A DNA stretch of 64,000 nucleotides from Leucogyrophana mollusca (Eukaryota > Basidiomycota > Agaricomycetes > Boletales): the NCBI GenBank assembly GCA_021014945.1, contig MU266360.1, positions 113,865 through 177,864 of the forward strand. Direction: 5' to 3'. Position numbers and translations under genes: made by a program. This document shows, piece by piece, positions 60,477 through 64,000 of this stretch (the first letter of the stretch is position 1; the number at the start of each line of letters is the position of its first letter). The notes under the pieces are model-generated. The model searched no databases. It was not told the DNA's origin and worked only from the letters and a program-made list of their open reading frames with translations.

Positions 60477-61059
60477 ATGGGTAACCTGCAGTCGGTCATG
60501 GAAGCTATCCCTCGTAGTCTTGAATCACCATCATCTAGATTGCGCTCAATAGCCTCCAACCTAGCAGAAGCGCGGGCGCGCGTGGTATCACTTGAAGAGG
60601 AATACTCACTAGAGCTCCTTCGAATTTATGCCGAGGCTCGTTGCGCAAATGTCTCCGATCGCCACAGCCATGTCCCTGACAGGAGAGCCGTAGTGAGTTT
60701 AGACCTTTCGCCGACGGGTGGCTGACCAACAATGCGAGAAGCCTGAGGGAGACGATGATGCGACAAGCTTCCGCAGTACTCCATGTGGCAGAATCATTGG
60801 CGAGGAACTCACAGATTATATCTCCCGCTATTATGGAGACAACTATAACAGATACCCGCCTTGGGATTCAATGTAGGTGCTCGATATTGACTGATATTGC
60901 GTGGTGCTCATGCTGCATCACGTCCACTCGAACAGTACAGACATTCAGATAGAACATTTCAGAGAGGACATGTTGGAAGCGCAGCGGCGTGGCAAGGATG
61001 GCGTCGAAGGCGGGGAGGGTATTGGTACAGGAGTATTTGAAGAAATCTTGAGGGAATGA
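60477..61059 (+). CDS. small unrecognised protein with predicted N-myristoylation site
   Basis: Three exons (60477-60692, 60742-60872, 60936-61059) join in frame to 156 aa. Donors are GTGAGT and GTAGGT. The N-terminus MGNLQSVMEAIPRS has Gly2 and Ser6, a good N-myristoylation context. A helical segment (LRSIASNLAEARARVVSLEE) precedes an acidic middle part. The last part contains GRIIGEELTDYISRYYGDNY, RYPPWDS and ends EGIGTGVFEEILRE. Without the second intron the protein would stop after DSM; the downstream exon has coding character and is included. No family is recognised. Confidence 0.6.
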
Positions 61060-61203
61060 GATACATAAGACATTCAAAGCCAATCTCACGAACAATACAG
61101 TCCAAGGAGTGAACACTGGTCAACGACGTGAGATAAATGACAGCCCAATAGGACAGATGCTCACGAGTTGTTATTCACAGACGACGGGCGGGTGCTGCAG
61201 CGG

Positions 61204-61635
61204 CTACGCCTGCGCTACCAATTCCCTCGCATCCAACCTGGCCAACGCCTCGAGGATATGTTGATCATTAGGTATCGTCGGCCGAATAGTCAAACCCGCG
61301 CCAACCATGCTTTGTCGAATCCTACTGACATCCTTCTTGGAGGTCACGGCATTCATAGCCTCCGAGTCTGCTTCATGGATCAAACAACGCGCCAACAACA
61401 GCGTGTGTAAGGCTTTCAGTCTGGATAGCAGGGCTTGCGTTTGGTGGATATCCGTTGACACGCGAGCAATGTCGAGCTGCAGCTGCAAATCTGGGCTCTG
61501 GTAATTTGAGTAGTCAGAATTTGGCTGTAGTATAACAAATTATCGATAATTGTGAGAAGACGGATAATTACTCACCGAGAGGTGCTCCCGAAGTCCACTA
61601 AAGGGTGCAAGTGCAGGTTGAGATCTGCTTTCCAT
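61204..61635 (-). CDS. small helical unrecognised protein
   Basis: Two exons (61635-61576 and 61497-61204) join to 117 aa: MESRSQPALAPFSGLREHLS, then SPDLQLQLDIARVSTDIHQT, QALLSRLKALHTLLLARCL and a C-terminal ILEALARLDARELVAQA. It is almost entirely helical with heptad-like leucines, as in small kinetochore or scaffold subunits, but no family is recognised. The frame is open further upstream (to 61749, non-ATG), so an additional 5' exon is possible. The 3' end is convergent with the small gene to its left. Confidence 0.5.
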
Positions 61636-62006
61636 TGTGGTGTCGCAGGGTAAGTTGGAAGTATTCAGCGCTCGACGTGTTTTCCGAACATCAGGCGGAT
61701 TGCTTGACTGTGAGAACCTACTGCTGTCATCAGAAACAAACACGACCAATCCACGGTCGTAATTAAGCTGGTTTCATTTTGACCTTTTCTTTCAAAGTCC
61801 GCTGCACCACACGTCTGGAACCGAGATAGGACGTGATTCAAAAGTTCGTAATGGTCACAAAGTTAAGGATCGAGGGCAAGGGTAGTTAGGTCGAAATAAC
61901 CATAGCGTAAGAGCGAGGGTCGATGTGTTTGTGATGTAGATCCGGGGGGGGGGGGTATAGGGTCTGAGGGACATAAGTTGATGATAGTTGTGGTTTTCTC
62001 TGGTCT
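61636..62006. other. intergenic with a G homopolymer
   Basis: About 370 bases. A run of 12 G lies at 61944-61955. No gene was supported. Confidence 0.5.
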
Positions 62007-64000
62007 TCAAACACGGATCAGCCTGGCAGAAGCAGGTGTAGGTCGTCCGCGCGGTTGAGGTCGGTTAAGCCTCAGCGATTAAAGATGGCCTGGAAGATAA
62101 CCGGTCAATCACATATCTCCAAAGGTCCAAGAAGATACTCACGTCATCAAACCCTGCGACAATTCCCCGTTCCTCCACCGCACAAAGTGATGTTGCAGAC
62201 ACTCGCGTTCTCCTTATTCTCTACTCCACTCCGCCCTGCACTTCTCTTCGCCCAGCCCAGGGCAACCCTACGTGCATTCAACCCGACACGAGGGCGCGGC
62301 GGAAGACCAGATATGCGCTCTGGTTTCCCAGGAGACATAGCGAGCAACTTGAATTTGAGGTCGTCGGTTTGCCCTTCAGTCGCTAGGGACACGATGTTCG
62401 AGTTGATCGACACTTGTTAGAGGGCGTTTATGCGTGCAGTGTCGGCGGGCATTGAGGCCTGTACCTGCTGCTCAGCTGCCGGAAAGGAAGTGAATGATGT
62501 CTTGGTGGTGCGTGGATACGGTGAAGGGCGTGAGTTGACGCGCCAGCGGATGCGGCGAGGTTGTAGTTCGGAGGGGAGCAAGCCGTGGTTCCGCACTGAA
62601 TGCTCGAGGAGAGCTTGCATCCCAGCAGGGTGACGCGGAGGAACGAATGCTGTAGCAAATCAGATACGTATATCAAACGACCAGACGGATACTTACATTG
62701 CACCGCGAATAAAGAGAACGCGGTGTCGAGCCAGACCCTCTTACTCTCTGTGACAGTATCTTCAGCCTCATCCCTGAGTGCGTAATATTCCTCAGCGCAG
62801 TAATCCCAGCCTTGTCACCCCACATCGACGTGGAGTCTACGGAAGCGGTCTCGGGGTCACGTACAAATACCCGCCCTGGCCCCAAAGTCTTGGTTGCAGA
62901 CTCAGGCGGCATGCCATCTTGATGGCAGACCCAGGGACGGAGCGTCCATGCGAAGAAAGACAGGGACATCGTCATCTCCTTCTCGATAATTTCGTAGATG
63001 GATGCACGAGAAGCTCGAGCTTGTGAAATCCTTCGACGATGGCCATGTCCGCAAGCACGTGGCCGCACTCAGTCGAGAGCAGCATTAGACAGTGGGTGTG
63101 TCGCATTGGAAAGCATGTGATTGACTTGTGAGAGATCAATGCTCAACTGTGAGCCGTCCGAGAAGGAGGAATATCCGTCGGAGATGGAAAGTGATGGCGT
63201 TTCTGCTCCAGAACTCGACGTACATGTGCTAGAGCGCGATCGCGTAGCAGGGGCGGGGCGAGTGAAGACAGGCTGCATACGGACTGGAAAACTGATGAGC
63301 AAATATCCCAGTGAATGAAGAAGATAGCTTACAAGATGTAGATATGTCTTCTCCCTCAGCGATGAGCGCTGTGTTTTCCAGACTCTGCCTCTCCAGCAAC
63401 CCGTGCTTAGCCCGAATCATACGCCCGTCGCCAAACATGAACGAGCGTGCGGTGGACGCAATCGATGGTTTGGCTTCAAGTATCCGAGCCTTGTTTGGAG
63501 AGTCGTAGGGCTCGTCGAGCTCACCCTTGAGACGGAAGTGCGGTTCGCCATCGATGTGCTTCCTCTTCTCAACTCGGACACAGGGCGAAGCCTCAATCAT
63601 GGAACCAACGGAACGACGACGCACGTGGCCACCGCCAAGCATCTGCAGGAAAGTGAGATTCGACAATACAAAACCATTCGAAACGTGCTTACACTGATCA
63701 GTGTCGTCCTCCTTGAGTGGGCTATGGACACTAGGAATGCTGAGGGAGGAAAGTGGCCTGTACTGGCGAGGGGCCTCCAAGTTTCCGCGAGGGTCAGAGG
63801 AGTCATTGCCGAAGAACCCAGAATCCGAGGACATCGATGTTCTGTGTCCAGTCTTGTCGAACAGTGAGTCTTCCACCATCCCGTATCTATATGGCCCAGA
63901 TTCGTTGTCCATGATAGAGTCATAAGACATGCGGTTCGCATATCGTTCACTACGCATGCTTCCCGCGAGACTCTCAGGTGGAGACGCCGATATCGCGGTG
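62007..64000 (-). pseudogene. conserved Ser/Pro-rich basidiomycete protein, broken; 5' end beyond the window
   Basis: The minus strand reads as a conserved, mostly disordered protein of unknown function: SPPESLAGSMRSERYANRMS, MVEDSLFDKTGHRTSMSSDS, MLGGGHVRRRSVGSMIEASP, RMQPVFTRPAPATRSRSSTC, RASIYEIIEKEM, YYALRDEAEDTVTESKRVW, SFVPPRHPAGMQALLEHSV and GLPPRPRVGLNARRVALGW. Coding continues to the window edge. The frame is broken at least three times: an in-frame TGA at 63071-63069, a one-base loss near 62785-62795 between ITALR and YYALRDE, and an in-frame TAA at 62419-62417. The splice 63687/63642 also fails to keep frame. A last exon ending at TGA 62007 (LRLNRPQPRGRPTP) fits the protein's expected end. 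Sequencing error is the main alternative. Confidence 0.65.

Overview
The window looks like nuclear DNA of a mushroom-forming basidiomycete (Agaricomycetes). Nearly every gene is split by many GT-AG introns of about 45-75 nt, genes sit a few hundred bases apart on both strands, and several families are typical of or confined to Basidiomycota (Plavaka-type transposase, DUF6533-like membrane protein, DUF6532-like protein). No prokaryotic operons, CRISPR arrays, rRNA or tRNA genes were recognised. All gene models were spliced by hand from splice consensus, frame and protein-family expectation.

The left two thirds (about 0.5-43 kb) is a gene-dense housekeeping segment. In order it holds CAF40/RCD1 (CCR4-NOT), a SUR2-type sphinganine C4-hydroxylase, a small secreted cysteine protein, ZPR1, MAK16, NUP53/NUP35, an FMP32-type mitochondrial protein, guanylate kinase, a YANK/STK32-like AGC kinase, an HSL-type alpha/beta hydrolase, a very large ankyrin protein with a nucleotidyltransferase-like N-terminus, MsrB, tropomyosin, a DUF2408/UPF0662 protein, ATP synthase alpha (ATP1), mitochondrial ribosomal protein bL21m, PRP40, an NDUFAF7-type methyltransferase, MMS19 and a DHA1-like MFS transporter. 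Several neighbours are divergent over short shared promoters (NUP53/FMP32, GUK1/kinase, tropomyosin/DUF2408, ATP1/bL21m, NDUFAF7/MMS19). ATP1, bL21m and the NDUFAF7-like gene all serve mitochondrial energy metabolism.

The right third (about 43-64 kb) is looser and partly decayed. It holds a DUF6533-like membrane protein, a poorly resolved gene-like stretch, the remnant of a nonribosomal peptide synthetase (condensation domain end plus adenylation start, frameshifted), a complete Plavaka-type transposase gene with a zinc-finger N-terminus, a decayed copy of a proline-rich regulator tail (possibly Ssn6/Cyc8-like), an F-box-like gene, a DUF6532-like gene, two unrecognised small genes, and at the right edge a conserved serine/proline-rich gene with two in-frame stops and frame breaks that runs off the window.

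The most interesting items are the nucleotidyltransferase-ankyrin giant protein (17.4-23.5 kb), the apparently intact transposon flanked by gene fragments (49-56.4 kb), the freshly broken conserved gene at 62-64 kb, and two GC-AG introns.
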